NCBI RefSeq assembly: GCF_024734895.1 | Contig: NZ_CP091430.1 | Span: 6,404,501-6,468,500, forward strand | From: Paenibacillus spongiae | Lineage (GTDB): Bacteria; Bacillota; Bacilli; Paenibacillales; Paenibacillaceae | Length of the DNA stretch: 64,000 nt | Reading direction: 5' to 3' | Part shown: one piece after another, positions 1 through 8,895 of the stretch | Position numbering within the stretch: position 1 is the first letter of the stretch | How the letters are laid out: every line of letters begins with the position of its first letter | Translations under genes and position numbers: made by a program | The notes under the pieces: generated by a model | The model's database searches: none | Told to the model about the DNA's origin: nothing | Seen by the model: the letters and a program-made list of their open reading frames with translations, nothing else

Positions 1-280
1 CCTTTATCTCGGACATCAATAAGTATTCGAATCGTTCATCCTTCGAATAGTGAATCACGTTCGGAACAGGCAGCCTGGCCGCTAACCAACGCAGCTTCTG
101 GCTGTACTGCGCAAGAGGCTCGCGGTGAGGGATCGGCAAGATTTCGAGAAACCCCGTTGATCCCGTTACTTGTTCCACACGATAGGTTGACGCACCCGAA
201 TAAGGCGCATGAATTTTCTCCCATCCCTCTCGAATCAGAACGGCTAACTCATTGGGTAGTGTGAATGATTCAATCTGCAA
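1..280 (-). CDS. Aminoglycoside phosphotransferase-fold kinase, N-terminal part
   Basis: Incomplete gene running off the left edge. It begins at a TTG codon (rc of CAA at 278-280). An AGGAGG site about 8 bases upstream overlaps the stop codon of the preceding gene, which implies translational coupling. The visible 93 residues include WEKIHAPYSG, TGFLEILP, then RLPVPNVIHY and YLLMSEIKG. This is the order seen in the N-lobe of APH(3')-type phosphotransferases: a substrate-independent beta sheet, then LPVPxVxxY, then LLMxxIxG. The catalytic loop lies outside the window, so the substrate cannot be inferred. Family members phosphorylate aminoglycosides or unknown small molecules in the cytosol. 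Confidence 0.75.
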   Translation of the reverse strand, partial: MQIESFTLPNELAVLIREGWEKIHAPYSGASTYRVEQVTGSTGFLEILPIPHREPLAQYSQKLRWLAARLPVPNVIHYSKDERFEYLLMSEIK

Positions 281-291
281 GGCAGAACCTC

Positions 292-849
292 CTATTTCGA
301 CTTTCGCCATACGGCAGCGTACTTCTTGCGGTACTTGATGTCCTCCTCGGTTTCAATCAAATCCAACGCAAGCTGCTTGACGGACTCATCCGGCTCATAT
401 TGGTATAAATTCCACAGCCCTTGAATGATGTCGAACCGGATCAAGGTGCCGTTCTTCTCCTCCATGCAATTGCGATAGCGGTCTGCCAGGCCGTTCATCA
501 CCAATTGCTTCTGAGGCTGCCCGGCCATCCCGATTTTCCACAACGATTGGAGACAATGCCTTGCGGTGACGAACCGCTTGTCCTTGGTCACTTCCATCAG
601 AGCGGCAAAGTCATCGAATATCCTTCCCTCGGGATCGCTCTTGGCCAAGTTGCACAGAAGCTGCGAAGCAATGGAGCGATTGTGGTTATCGGGATGGGTT
701 AGATCCTGTTTGAGCTCATCCCATATGTCATAAGCCCAATCTACTTGCTCCTTCGTCTGCTCCATAGCCGCATAGTAGGCTTCGTTCTGCACCTCCCGGT
801 CTTGCGATCGAAGTTTGTCCATCATGGTTTGCGCAGCAGCATGATCCAT
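292..849 (-). CDS. HEAT-like helical repeat protein, conserved hypothetical
   Basis: About 185 residues, wholly alpha-helical in appearance, with no signal peptide or membrane segment. Regularly spaced helix pairs (ASQLLCNLAK, ARHCLQSLWKIG, RFDIIQGLWNLY) suggest HEAT/ARM-type repeats, so it may be a protein-binding scaffold. AAGGAGG lies too close to the first ATG (858), so the ATG at 849 is preferred; 858 cannot be excluded. Its stop codon is embedded in the ribosome site of the downstream APH-like gene, so the two are probably one operon. No enzymatic motif is seen and no function is assigned. Confidence 0.7.
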   Translation of the reverse strand: MDHAAAQTMMDKLRSQDREVQNEAYYAAMEQTKEQVDWAYDIWDELKQDLTHPDNHNRSIASQLLCNLAKSDPEGRIFDDFAALMEVTKDKRFVTARHCLQSLWKIGMAGQPQKQLVMNGLADRYRNCMEEKNGTLIRFDIIQGLWNLYQYEPDESVKQLALDLIETEEDIKYRKKYAAVWRKSK

Positions 850-1050
850 AACGTTCATGACCTCCTTGCTTCATCTGATTCTTACACAGCAGCGAGTAGC
901 TATCCGAAACATGACCATTCAGCGTATACTTGTACTTGTTCATACATCATACCATGCTCGAGAACGAAGCTCATGACCAATCGCGGGACAAATTCAATGC
1001 CATTAAGGCTAAACTCGTCTTCACTATCTATCTGGGAAGGAGAATCTTAA

Positions 1051-1377
1051 ATGTTGTCAGCTATTTTGCTTTTCGTAGTTGCGGGACTCGCTGAAATCGG
1101 CGGAGGATATATGGTATGGCTCTGGCTCCGGGAGTCCAGACCCTTGTGGTATGGCCTCGTGGGCAGCCTCATCCTTGTTCTGTACGGGATCATTCCGACG
1201 CTGCAGAACTTCCCGACCTTTGGCCGCGTCTACGCCGCATATGGGGGCGTATTTGTTGTGCTCGCCGTGCTGTGGGGATGGGGCGTCGATAAGAAGACAC
1301 CCGACATGTACGATTGGATTGGGGCAGCCGTTTGCGTTGTAGGGGTCTCCATCATGCTCTGGGCGCCAAGAAATTAA
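1051..1377 (+). CDS. ynfA: YnfA/UPF0060 family small membrane protein
   Basis: 108 residues with four hydrophobic helices (roughly 3-24, 31-50, 60-78, 86-105). The family signature [17 protein letters not shown] sits at the N-terminus and [16 protein letters not shown] in the middle. Both length and motifs match the YnfA/UPF0060 family, which is related to small multidrug-resistance transporters; the transport substrate is not established. GGAAGGAG stands 7 bases before the ATG. It is one of the very few plus-strand genes in the window. Just after its stop lies a truncated LysR coding remnant on the same strand. Confidence 0.92.
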   Translation: MLSAILLFVVAGLAEIGGGYMVWLWLRESRPLWYGLVGSLILVLYGIIPTLQNFPTFGRVYAAYGGVFVVLAVLWGWGVDKKTPDMYDWIGAAVCVVGVSIMLWAPRN

Positions 1378-1378
1378 T

Positions 1379-1603
1379 CGTACCCGGCTTAACCCTCATG
1401 GAGACGGGATCACAGAAGGGATTGGAGTGACGATTCAGCCTTGCCAGCTGATTGAAAGCTTCCAATCGCTCGGGATCCGTATGATCGCAATGAAGCATTC
1501 GCCTTCCAGAAGGTTGGAAATGTTCTATCGGCACGAAAAATATTTAAGTCATGCCGCCCAAGCATTCTTGAAGAGAATGGAGACGTCCTTCACCTCCCGT
1601 TAA
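1379..1603 (+). pseudogene. C-terminal remnant of a LysR-type regulator
   Basis: One open frame of about 74 codons starts within the end of ynfA and ends at TAA 1601-1603, with no start codon or ribosome site. It reads GIGVTIQPCQLIESFQ, then RRLEMFYRHEKYLSHAAQAF. This is the usual end of LysR effector domains (GxGVxxxP ... LYLxxRKDRYLSxAAxAF). The DNA-binding part and most of the sensor domain are missing, so this is a 5'-deleted remnant. The join with ynfA may mark a deletion endpoint. Confidence 0.6.
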
Positions 1604-1637
1604 CGCAAAAAACAGGCCGCCTCGGGCAGCCTGTTTG
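1604..1637 (-). terminator. Intrinsic terminator after the 1658-1942 gene
   Basis: AACAGGC/GCCTGTT hairpin with a GC-rich loop side. On the minus strand it is followed by TTTTTTGCG. It lies about 20 bases past the stop of the minus-strand membrane gene and faces the end of the LysR remnant. The core (CAGGC-GCC-GCCTG) recurs in terminators at 44230 and 52810. Confidence 0.75.
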
Positions 1638-1657
1638 CCATATGCTCCGCCTGACAG

Positions 1658-1942
1658 CTAATTTTCCCGGTGCCAGTTTTCCCTGATTTTATCCCGGAGC
1701 GGTTTGGAAGTTTTCTTAGCCGGTTCGCCGAATTCGGCAAATAATAAATAGAGGATTCCGATCAGTAACGATAGTACGCTTAGAACAAGCGGGCCTTTCC
1801 CGACGTAAGCCAACATTTGGCGGAATAAATCCGCATCCCACGACGAAACATTCGAACCGAAAATAGCCGCGCTCAAATATCGGATCCCGTATAGAAATGC
1901 AGCAATAGCAATAAACACGATCCCTGCCGTGCGCTTGTGCAT
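1658..1942 (-). CDS. Small two-helix membrane protein, hypothetical
   Basis: 94 residues with two hydrophobic spans (about 5-30 and 49-70) and a basic C-terminal tail (KTSKPLRDKIRENW). GAGGAGGG stands before the ATG at 1942, so this start is preferred over an ATG 15 bases upstream. The ribosome site overlaps the 3' end of the GNAT gene, and with the upstream start the genes would overlap by 4 bases. It is the last gene before a strong terminator. Not recognised; a generic integral membrane protein. Confidence 0.6.
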   Translation of the reverse strand: MHKRTAGIVFIAIAAFLYGIRYLSAAIFGSNVSSWDADLFRQMLAYVGKGPLVLSVLSLLIGILYLLFAEFGEPAKKTSKPLRDKIRENWHREN

Positions 1943-1953
1943 CGTATCCCTCC

Positions 1954-2916
1954 TCATTCGCTGCTGATCAATCGCTTTTCTAATCGAACTTCGGCTTCCA
2001 TTAGGGTGAATCCTGCTTTACGCTGTACGGCCAGCATAGGTTCGTTATGACTTAAGCTTGCGGTTTCGATCGAATGAAAGCCGTGCTGCCGTGCATATTG
2101 CATCGTACAATATTTCAACGCTGTCGCAATGCCGCGCCTTTGATAACGCCGCAGAACGCCTGTCAGTCCTTGCACCAAACCATAGGGCTCCGAATCCTTT
2201 CTCATGACATAGCTGCATCCAATATAAGCGGCGCCATCTTTGGCGATGAAATACCCGTCATGTACGTCCTGCAGCCGATTCAGCTGATCTCGAAACGCCT
2301 CGTAGGACATGGGGACAACGGGATCTATTGTCGGCCAAATCGTAAACAGCTCTTGCTCGAACTCATATAACTTCCGGAAGCAGTCCGGTGCATATTTCAA
2401 TTCAGCTTCAAGGGTGCTGATCACGATCCCCTTCGACGCCTGCTCGTCGAGTAATGAGCTTAAGCCGCTTACGTCGCATTGCGCGATATCCGCCTGCAGT
2501 CGTAACATCCGTTCGTATTCGTCGAATCCCCGCTTGGTGAAGAAGCCGATATCCTTGCTCTCCGCTAACCTTACCCGAACAGCCGCCGCTTGCATGCCGT
2601 GAAGCTCATGCGAAATCGCTTCCAATAGTTTATGTCCTACCCCTTTATTTCGCCACTCCGGCTTAACGCCGAGGAGAAGACGATATTTGCCTAGCCCTGG
2701 CTGCCTGGGAATGTCGGGACGAACGCAGGCATAGCCGATTATTCCGGGCGTTTGGTCATGCACCGCAACGAAATATCGTTTGTAGACATCCTGATGTTCG
2801 CATGCCTTCACCCAATCATCCGCATTCTCCACATGATACCGATCGGCGATTTCCCTGCTCAAGGATACGACCTCTTCAGCATCCTTTATCATCGGCCTTC
2901 GAATGGAACAACTCAC
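1954..2916 (-). CDS. Tandem GNAT-family N-acetyltransferase
   Basis: 320 residues made of two GNAT halves. The first (about 1-140) has the acetyl-CoA loop region WRNKGVGHKLLEAIS. The second (about 165-320) has VLRRYQRRGIATALKY and then NEPMLAVQRKAGF, the standard GNAT motif A and motif B order. The enzyme should transfer an acetyl group to an amine in the cytosol; the acceptor is unknown. The start is GTG, with GGAGGG 8 bases upstream. It follows the phosphotransferase gene by 15 bases and leads directly into the small membrane gene, so the three probably form an operon. Confidence 0.85.
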   Translation of the reverse strand: MSCSIRRPMIKDAEEVVSLSREIADRYHVENADDWVKACEHQDVYKRYFVAVHDQTPGIIGYACVRPDIPRQPGLGKYRLLLGVKPEWRNKGVGHKLLEAISHELHGMQAAAVRVRLAESKDIGFFTKRGFDEYERMLRLQADIAQCDVSGLSSLLDEQASKGIVISTLEAELKYAPDCFRKLYEFEQELFTIWPTIDPVVPMSYEAFRDQLNRLQDVHDGYFIAKDGAAYIGCSYVMRKDSEPYGLVQGLTGVLRRYQRRGIATALKYCTMQYARQHGFHSIETASLSHNEPMLAVQRKAGFTLMEAEVRLEKRLISSE

Positions 2917-2931
2917 TGTGTAATCCCTCCG

Positions 2932-3942
2932 TTATACGGTAATCAGCGCGGATAGCTTCAGGCCCCGCTCGCGAAATTTGGCCAGATGCTCCGCCAGCCG
3001 ATCATGCTCCTTGCTCTCCAGTATCTTCTTCGTTTTATGAACGAATCCCCAATTGAAGCAGCCCGTCAGCCATATTAAGGAAGACAGCCGGATCCGCTCA
3101 TCCCGCCCCAGAAAGTCCCTCGCACCATATCCCGATAACAGACTTTCGGCGAGTGCAGGCGAGACCTCATGCGATTCGAGTCCCTTGGTCCGCGAATACC
3201 ATTTGATCAGCCATGCCAAGCCTTCGATTCGGTCCGTATACCCGATATGTTCAAAATCGACAATGCCGACGATATGCTCTTCTTCATCCCACAGAACATT
3301 AAGCGGGTTCAAATCCGACTGCATCATAAATTCGAGCTTGGATGAATAAGCACTGCCGATATGCCATTTTGCCAGAAGGATGTAATCATGGAGCAAGGAT
3401 CGATTCGCTGCCGATAAGTCGGATGACGCATACGCGTCTTCGAGGATACCCATCATTTTCATGCTGCCTATTCGGTGAGAATCTTTAGGGAGTGAAGACG
3501 GATACGCGATGGATACATCATGGAGCTTTCTGGCCATCTGTCCGAATTGATAAGAAACCGATTCCGTACAATGGGTAATATGCTTGCCTTCGATCCACTC
3601 AAACAATAAGAACCGGTATTCCGCTCCGTTCCAGCTGACCTTCGCAAACGACTTGGAGAATGACGGCGCTTGGAGACGCATGAAGGGAATGCCCCGGCCA
3701 TTCAGAAACTGGATATAATTCATCTGTTCCTCTAACACCTGATCCGTCAATGCAACGAACACATCATGCTCATATCGGCGGTTGCTGATGAACCGTGCCG
3801 AGTAACACCGGTCCTCCACTCGTATTTTGTAATGATAATCGCTGTGATAGATGCCCGGCAACCGGCTTTCAATTCGAAGCGCCGCCGGATCCAGATCATA
3901 ATCTCGAATGGCATGGCGCAACATGGCTAACTCTTCATTCAT
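2932..3942 (-). CDS. APH-family phosphotransferase (aminoglycoside/homoserine kinase-like)
   Basis: 336 residues with a protein-kinase-like fold. MQSDLNPLNVLWDEE is the catalytic loop (Asp base and Asn metal ligand; the His usual before the loop is Gln here), and IVGIVDFEHIGY carries the metal-binding Asp. LLFEWIEGKHI is the hinge region. It should phosphorylate a hydroxyl on an unknown small molecule using ATP. The start is fixed by GGGAGCGGG 8 bases before ATG. A nine-base-stem hairpin lies in the leader, in a block duplicated at 38761-38824. The nearest downstream gene is the tandem GNAT, giving an adjacent kinase and acetyltransferase pair that could act on similar aminated substrates (inference). 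Confidence 0.82.
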   Translation of the reverse strand: MNEELAMLRHAIRDYDLDPAALRIESRLPGIYHSDYHYKIRVEDRCYSARFISNRRYEHDVFVALTDQVLEEQMNYIQFLNGRGIPFMRLQAPSFSKSFAKVSWNGAEYRFLLFEWIEGKHITHCTESVSYQFGQMARKLHDVSIAYPSSLPKDSHRIGSMKMMGILEDAYASSDLSAANRSLLHDYILLAKWHIGSAYSSKLEFMMQSDLNPLNVLWDEEEHIVGIVDFEHIGYTDRIEGLAWLIKWYSRTKGLESHEVSPALAESLLSGYGARDFLGRDERIRLSSLIWLTGCFNWGFVHKTKKILESKEHDRLAEHLAKFRERGLKLSALITV

Positions 3943-4000
3943 CGTTCCCGCTCCCTTCTGTGAAGTCAGTGAAAGAGCCCCTGCTCGATTGAGCAGGGGG
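3936..4000 (-). repeat. Duplicated leader with hairpin, copy 1
   Basis: CCCCTGCTC (3978-3986) pairs with GAGCAGGGG (3991-3999) and is followed on the minus strand by CTCTTTC. It is joined to GGGAGCGGGAACG and the start codon of the phosphotransferase gene. Essentially the same block occurs at 38761-38824. The hairpin could be the terminator of the GH29-like gene (stop at 4143) or an attenuator in the phosphotransferase leader. A nine-codon reading frame (MIQGIPITR) precedes it at about 4015-4044. Confidence 0.55.
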
Positions 4001-4142
4001 TCGAACTCCGCTAGCGTGTTATGGGTATTCCCTGAATCATGCGATTTCCGTCCCCTTCGAAGCTGTTTCGTTTATCTCCACCTTGCTGCACGCATGAAGG
4101 CGGATGATTCGATCACTTACACATCTGCTTCGCCGGAGGCGT

Positions 4143-7100
4143 CTATTCGATCTCCACTCCGTTGATCGCCACTTCAAGCAGGTCAAGGTTATCGGAGCAG
4201 CCGCCTTCCGGGAAAAACAGTCTTACAAATTTGGATTGCGCCTGCACTTCGTACAAATCGGAGAACCCGAAATATGCGCCGCCCGACGGAGGAGTAACGG
4301 TACTGGCCGTACGCCAATCCATTCCGTCTTCGCTTGTCTGAATTTCGATGATCTTCGGGGTGTTGCAATAATTCTGGTTTAACGAGTTAAAATTGATTTC
4401 TATGTTTTTGATATCGGCAACATCGTTTAATTCAAATGCAATCCATGATGCGCGATCGCCGGGTACAGACCATTTTGAACCGTCAAAAAGAGTGCCTTCA
4501 ATGAATTTGCCGTCTATGACTCTATCTGGCGTATAACTACCTTGACTTTCGCTCGCTGTTACTCTGGAGCCTTTCGCCAAATTTTTATAGGGATAAAGAT
4601 CAATAAACACCCTATTACTCGTGAATGTTTGCCCGTCCAATTCAGCTTCGGCCCAAACCGCCGCTCTAGTCAGCTCCGTTACACGTTTAGGAATGGCCTT
4701 GCCGTTTGCAAATGTAACAATGTCGCATTCTGTTATCGCAACGGGTTGCGTCATTGTTCCGCCTTTCAGATTGACAATGCCCGATTTCATGGTGACATTC
4801 GCCGCTGCCATTCCGATTGCGCCGCCTTTTAACGAACGTCCCTCAAGCGAATAATGCCATGCCTCATAGCTGGAAAATTGCCCGTAAACTTCCCGGTCCT
4901 CCATTCGCAGAGAAACGCCGATCATCGTATCTTTCACATAAACGTTGCCGCCCTTAACCGCCACATGCAAAATATCCGACTTCTCCACGCCTTCATAAGT
5001 GCTTTTAACGGAAATCGCTGCCGTTCCATCGTGAACCGCTTGAACAATTCCGTTCTGATCCACCGCTGCGATATTCGGATTGTCGCTGCCGAAAGTAAGC
5101 CCCCCTTGTTCAAAACGGACTTTCAACGCGGGGTAAGTCATATATCCTTCGGCGTCTACACGCAGTTTGTCAGGTACTATTTGGCTTCCGGTCGCAATCA
5201 AATGGGTGAGCTTATATTTCCGTTCAGGACTGTCCGTGACGATCTTCACGATCGTATCGACCTGATCCCGTTCTACGCCGGTCAGGTCAATGGTTACGCT
5301 CTCGCCAGCTTGCGTAAAGTTTAACGGCCTGTCTTCGTTGAGCCAAGAGACGCTGACCACACGATGCTTCACGGGGCTTATCGCAAGGAAATCGCCGCTG
5401 TACCCCTTTTTGCCGTCCGGACCGACAATCAGATGCAAATAGATATTGTTGTCTCTGGATATGGCGTAACCCCAATCAGGCCCTTTGCCGCTCTCGAATT
5501 CGGAAATATTTCCTTTCCCGTCATCCTTATATCCGAATCCGCTCAAGAAATAGGGCATCGTCCCTGTGGTGGATTCGTGCCTTTCCGGCTTGCCTTCCGG
5601 CGCGAACCACGCGGCAAGCCCTTCACGAACATCGATAAACTGCTGCACCGACTTCGGATACCTTGTCGCAATATCCTCCGGGCTGTTCCAGTTCGGGCCG
5701 CGGTCCATTAGCGGCATCTGATCGTTGTTATCCACGAACCCTCTTCCGGCGTTCATGATCATTTCCTTCGCTACCAGCCTATAGTCGTCGCGCCTCGAAT
5801 AATATGGCGAGAAGTTATCCTTGGTAATGATCGATTTCCATGGCTCCGCGATCGTTCGCTTGGTCAGATTCGAGCCTCCGCCGCCAGCAAAAATTTCGCT
5901 TGCTTCCGTCGTTCGGAGATCGGTGTCTCCGTATTCATCCGTCCATGCATTGGAGTTAATAATAATGGCATCGCCGTAATTGCGGACCATGCTGAACATC
6001 ACGTCATAATTGGCATCCGGCATCGCCTGAGGGCCGTCGAAATAAAGATACGCCGGATCATAACGCAAAATAAGATCCTCCACGTTTTGCACAAACACGT
6101 CTGTTGAAAAATGCTGTAATCCGCCGCCCTCGGTTGCGTAATACAGACCGAATTTCATGCCATACCGTTTTACCGCTTGCTCAAAGGGTCTTATGCCGTC
6201 TTGAACCTTGCCGTTCTCGTCCTTCGGCATATATAAATTTCGGATATGCAGCGGATCCGCGAATTTGGACGGCCAGTAATAGTTTTGCTGCAGCGACTCC
6301 ACCGATACCAGAGAGTGACCCTGCGCCTTGGCGCGCTGCGCCCACAAATCCGCGGAAAAATGAGGATCTACAAACCAGTTGTAAATCGTAATACAATGGC
6401 TGAGCGCCGAAACCCGTCCTTCTTCAAACCACTTGTTAGGGCGCTCCTTGACCTCGATCGCAAAAGCTTTTGTTGCCGCAATTCCAAGAGAGTCCGTCAC
6501 TTTTATCGTAAAGGAATATTTACTCGGCGCCGCGCCGACGAACCCGTCAATCGTTCCGTCGGGATTCAGGCTTAAACCTTCCGGCAGCGAGCCGTCGTCC
6601 ACACTCCAAGTATAGCCGGGCTTGCCGCCGCAAGCTAGAAAACGAAAAGGCGAGGCCGATACGCCATGCTTTGTCGTATAATTCGATTTATTCCAAACAT
6701 AAGGCCATTCGGTATAACCAATCGGAAGCGCGTTTGCCGGCAGCCCTCTGCCCGGTTTCCCATCCGCAACTGCATCAGCGGCGCTTAATTCACGCGTATC
6801 AATGGACAATTCATCGTTGTCGCCTGTAACGGAATAGGTTAAGTCCTCTACGTTATTGCCGCTGCTGTCGGTAATGCGGCCGTAAAAACCGAAATAATGA
6901 ACGTCCGCATCCTGCGCAACGGGAACTCCGTTCTCATTCATGTCCTCGGTGAAGGTATGCTTCATCTGCAGAAGGATTTTATTCCACCCCTCCTTCAGAC
7001 GAACGTTCGCGATTGTCATATCCTTCTGCACTTCGGACGGCTCTGACGGTTCGGTTACCGCAGCGTCATTGACGAACAAACGGTGTTTGCCGCTCGAACC

Positions 7101-7418
7101 AAACCGAAACTGGACATCTTGGGCAAAGCGGCTGTATATGTAGGTGTTCGCGCATACATATTTGTTGCGGGTATCAACGCCTTTTTTCACCGTATAATAG
7201 CCGTATAAATCCTGGTAATCATCGTAGTTTCTGTTCCAGAGGCGGTCGTCAAAATACTCCCAGACCTTACTGCAAGCAAAGACCTTGCCGGCTTTAGGCA
7301 TAATATCGACTGTGCCGCACATTTCGTCCGCTACCGCCGTTTCAAAAGGACCGGCCACCAGCCAGCTGTTAATAAACGGCGCATTCCCCATGACTGGTTG
7401 TGCGTGTGCTTCTTGCAT
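4143..7418 (-). CDS. GH29-like (alpha-L-fucosidase-fold) multidomain glycosidase
   Basis: 1091 residues. Order: N-terminal beta-rich domain (about 1-200), an Ig-like domain of the putative-Ig type (about 245-330, LPEGLSLNPDGTIDG), a TIM-barrel region (about 340-640), a BIG2-like Ig domain (about 740-815) and a C-terminal F5/8 type C (discoidin) domain (about 945-1090). In the barrel, GLYYATEGG and DPAYLYFDGPQAMPD match the GH29 pattern in which the Asp of WFDG is the nucleophile. ATG at 7418 has AAGGGAG upstream; an ATG at 7520 lacks one. Neither start gives a signal peptide, which is odd for an enzyme with discoidin and BIG2 modules. Probably acts on fucosylated or related glycans; substrate not proven. 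Confidence 0.72.
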   Translation of the reverse strand: MQEAHAQPVMGNAPFINSWLVAGPFETAVADEMCGTVDIMPKAGKVFACSKVWEYFDDRLWNRNYDDYQDLYGYYTVKKGVDTRNKYVCANTYIYSRFAQDVQFRFGSSGKHRLFVNDAAVTEPSEPSEVQKDMTIANVRLKEGWNKILLQMKHTFTEDMNENGVPVAQDADVHYFGFYGRITDSSGNNVEDLTYSVTGDNDELSIDTRELSAADAVADGKPGRGLPANALPIGYTEWPYVWNKSNYTTKHGVSASPFRFLACGGKPGYTWSVDDGSLPEGLSLNPDGTIDGFVGAAPSKYSFTIKVTDSLGIAATKAFAIEVKERPNKWFEEGRVSALSHCITIYNWFVDPHFSADLWAQRAKAQGHSLVSVESLQQNYYWPSKFADPLHIRNLYMPKDENGKVQDGIRPFEQAVKRYGMKFGLYYATEGGGLQHFSTDVFVQNVEDLILRYDPAYLYFDGPQAMPDANYDVMFSMVRNYGDAIIINSNAWTDEYGDTDLRTTEASEIFAGGGGSNLTKRTIAEPWKSIITKDNFSPYYSRRDDYRLVAKEMIMNAGRGFVDNNDQMPLMDRGPNWNSPEDIATRYPKSVQQFIDVREGLAAWFAPEGKPERHESTTGTMPYFLSGFGYKDDGKGNISEFESGKGPDWGYAISRDNNIYLHLIVGPDGKKGYSGDFLAISPVKHRVVSVSWLNEDRPLNFTQAGESVTIDLTGVERDQVDTIVKIVTDSPERKYKLTHLIATGSQIVPDKLRVDAEGYMTYPALKVRFEQGGLTFGSDNPNIAAVDQNGIVQAVHDGTAAISVKSTYEGVEKSDILHVAVKGGNVYVKDTMIGVSLRMEDREVYGQFSSYEAWHYSLEGRSLKGGAIGMAAANVTMKSGIVNLKGGTMTQPVAITECDIVTFANGKAIPKRVTELTRAAVWAEAELDGQTFTSNRVFIDLYPYKNLAKGSRVTASESQGSYTPDRVIDGKFIEGTLFDGSKWSVPGDRASWIAFELNDVADIKNIEINFNSLNQNYCNTPKIIEIQTSEDGMDWRTASTVTPPSGGAYFGFSDLYEVQAQSKFVRLFFPEGGCSDNLDLLEVAINGVEIE

Positions 7419-7644
7419 AATGAAACTCCCTTCACGAATTAATCCAAGCGGATGAATACGAAGCCCCCTCGACCCTGTCCCGATTCGACAGGACTCTGAA
7501 CGCGTGTACATTTTATGCAAAGCTGAAGCGCTTTCCTTAAAGATACTTCCATTCCGATCCAGCCGTCAACCCGTTGCCGTAGAAGAAATCGTTGTACATG
7601 TTCATCGTCATGACCCATTTTTTTTACAGGATCTGGATAAAAAG

Positions 7645-7673
7645 AAGAGTTAGCAAAAAACCGCTAACTCTCG
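7645..7673 (-). terminator. Intrinsic terminator after the EEP-family gene
   Basis: AGAGTTAGC pairs with GCTAACTCT. The minus strand then reads TCTTTTTATCC. It lies about 75 bases past the stop of the gene ending at 7744. Confidence 0.8.
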
Positions 7674-7689
7674 TTTGTTCAAATCACGT

Positions 7690-8895
7690 TCTCATGCGAT
7701 GACATCTGCGTTTATTCTCTTGGTTTCAAACCCTTGAATTGCTCTACTTTTGTGTCAGTACATATTGAGCGTCTCGCAGCAAATAGTTTGCCGCTTCGCT
7801 TGAGATGTGCTTCCCGCTTTGGGCCTTCACATCATTCATAAAGCCTTTCAGATTGTTGCTTGCCAATTTTCCCAGCAGATTAGTGGCAATATCGGCCTTA
7901 TCGATCTCTTTGTTATTAGCAAAGCGTGTCACCAATGCTTTTAAAGAATCGTTGCTGGCCACCGTCGTAAACCGAACGGTCTTGCTTGCCTGGTTGCCGA
8001 CCAAGTCGCTGGCGGATACAACAAGCGTATGCTGACCAAGCGGCAGCTTATAAAGCGGGATCGCCGTTCCGATTTGGTAAGATTGCGAATCAAGCGTCAC
8101 CGTCGTCTTGCTGGTGTCCACACCCGACAAATTATCGGTCAGCTTAATCTGAGGCGTCAAATCCCCGGAATCTTCATAGATGCTGTTGTCTCCCGGTACG
8201 GTCACCTCGACCTCAGGAGCTTCCTTATCCACCGGCGCTATAAATTTCATTTCCGACAAACCGACATTTGGCCCGCTTCCACCGGATACCTGGAATTTGA
8301 CCCATGTCGCCGTCTTGTCAGGGAAAGTTACAGAATAAGCGCTCCCGTCATTCGGGATTCCTGAAACCGTCAAAGTGCTTCCGTCGCTGAAGGTAAGCGT
8401 TCCGCCGGGCGCCCAGTCCGCTGAGTTGGGCCGATCATAGAAGACAATCTTGTTGAACGTTTGATTCGCCGTCCAATTCACCTGGATCCATGGATTCTGT
8501 TCTCCCTTGGAGGCCCATTCGCCATTAACCGCTTGTCCTATGCCATCGAACACTTTATTGGGAGTAAAACTGGCATTGTAATACGATGAAGCGGTAACTG
8601 TGGCGGTCCGCGCTGGGATTTTATCAACAGTTACTCCAATGCTTGTTGTCAAAGGCACGTTATCGGGATTTAACACCCCAGGTGGCAAATTTACAGTTCC
8701 ATTTACAGTGAAGGTCTGCGCCGTCGTGGCAGTTGGATTGTAGCTTGCACGATCTACATCCCAATTCACACCGGCAACCAAGTATCCCAAATCGGTTACA
8801 AGCATTACTTTGGCAGGCAATCCAAGGGCGTCCGCTGTATTCGCCGTTCCGATCGCCACGTCTGTTATGTCGGCAGGCGCAGTGATGCTGTTCAA
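7690..8895 (-). repeat. Duplicated C-terminal module block, copy A (intact)
   Basis: Encodes Ig-like, F5/8C, Ig-like and FIMAH domains plus some 3' flank. The F5/8C part (about 8235-8590) is almost base-for-base the same as 11605-11965. The flank reading tgcgtttattctcttggt recurs at 11306. Identity is highest in the F5/8C part, which fits recent recombination or gene conversion. Confidence 0.8.

Noticed and set aside
7523-7536. cre-like AAGCGCTT upstream of the GH29-like gene
   Set aside because: Three mismatches to the consensus on either strand; too weak to list as a site.
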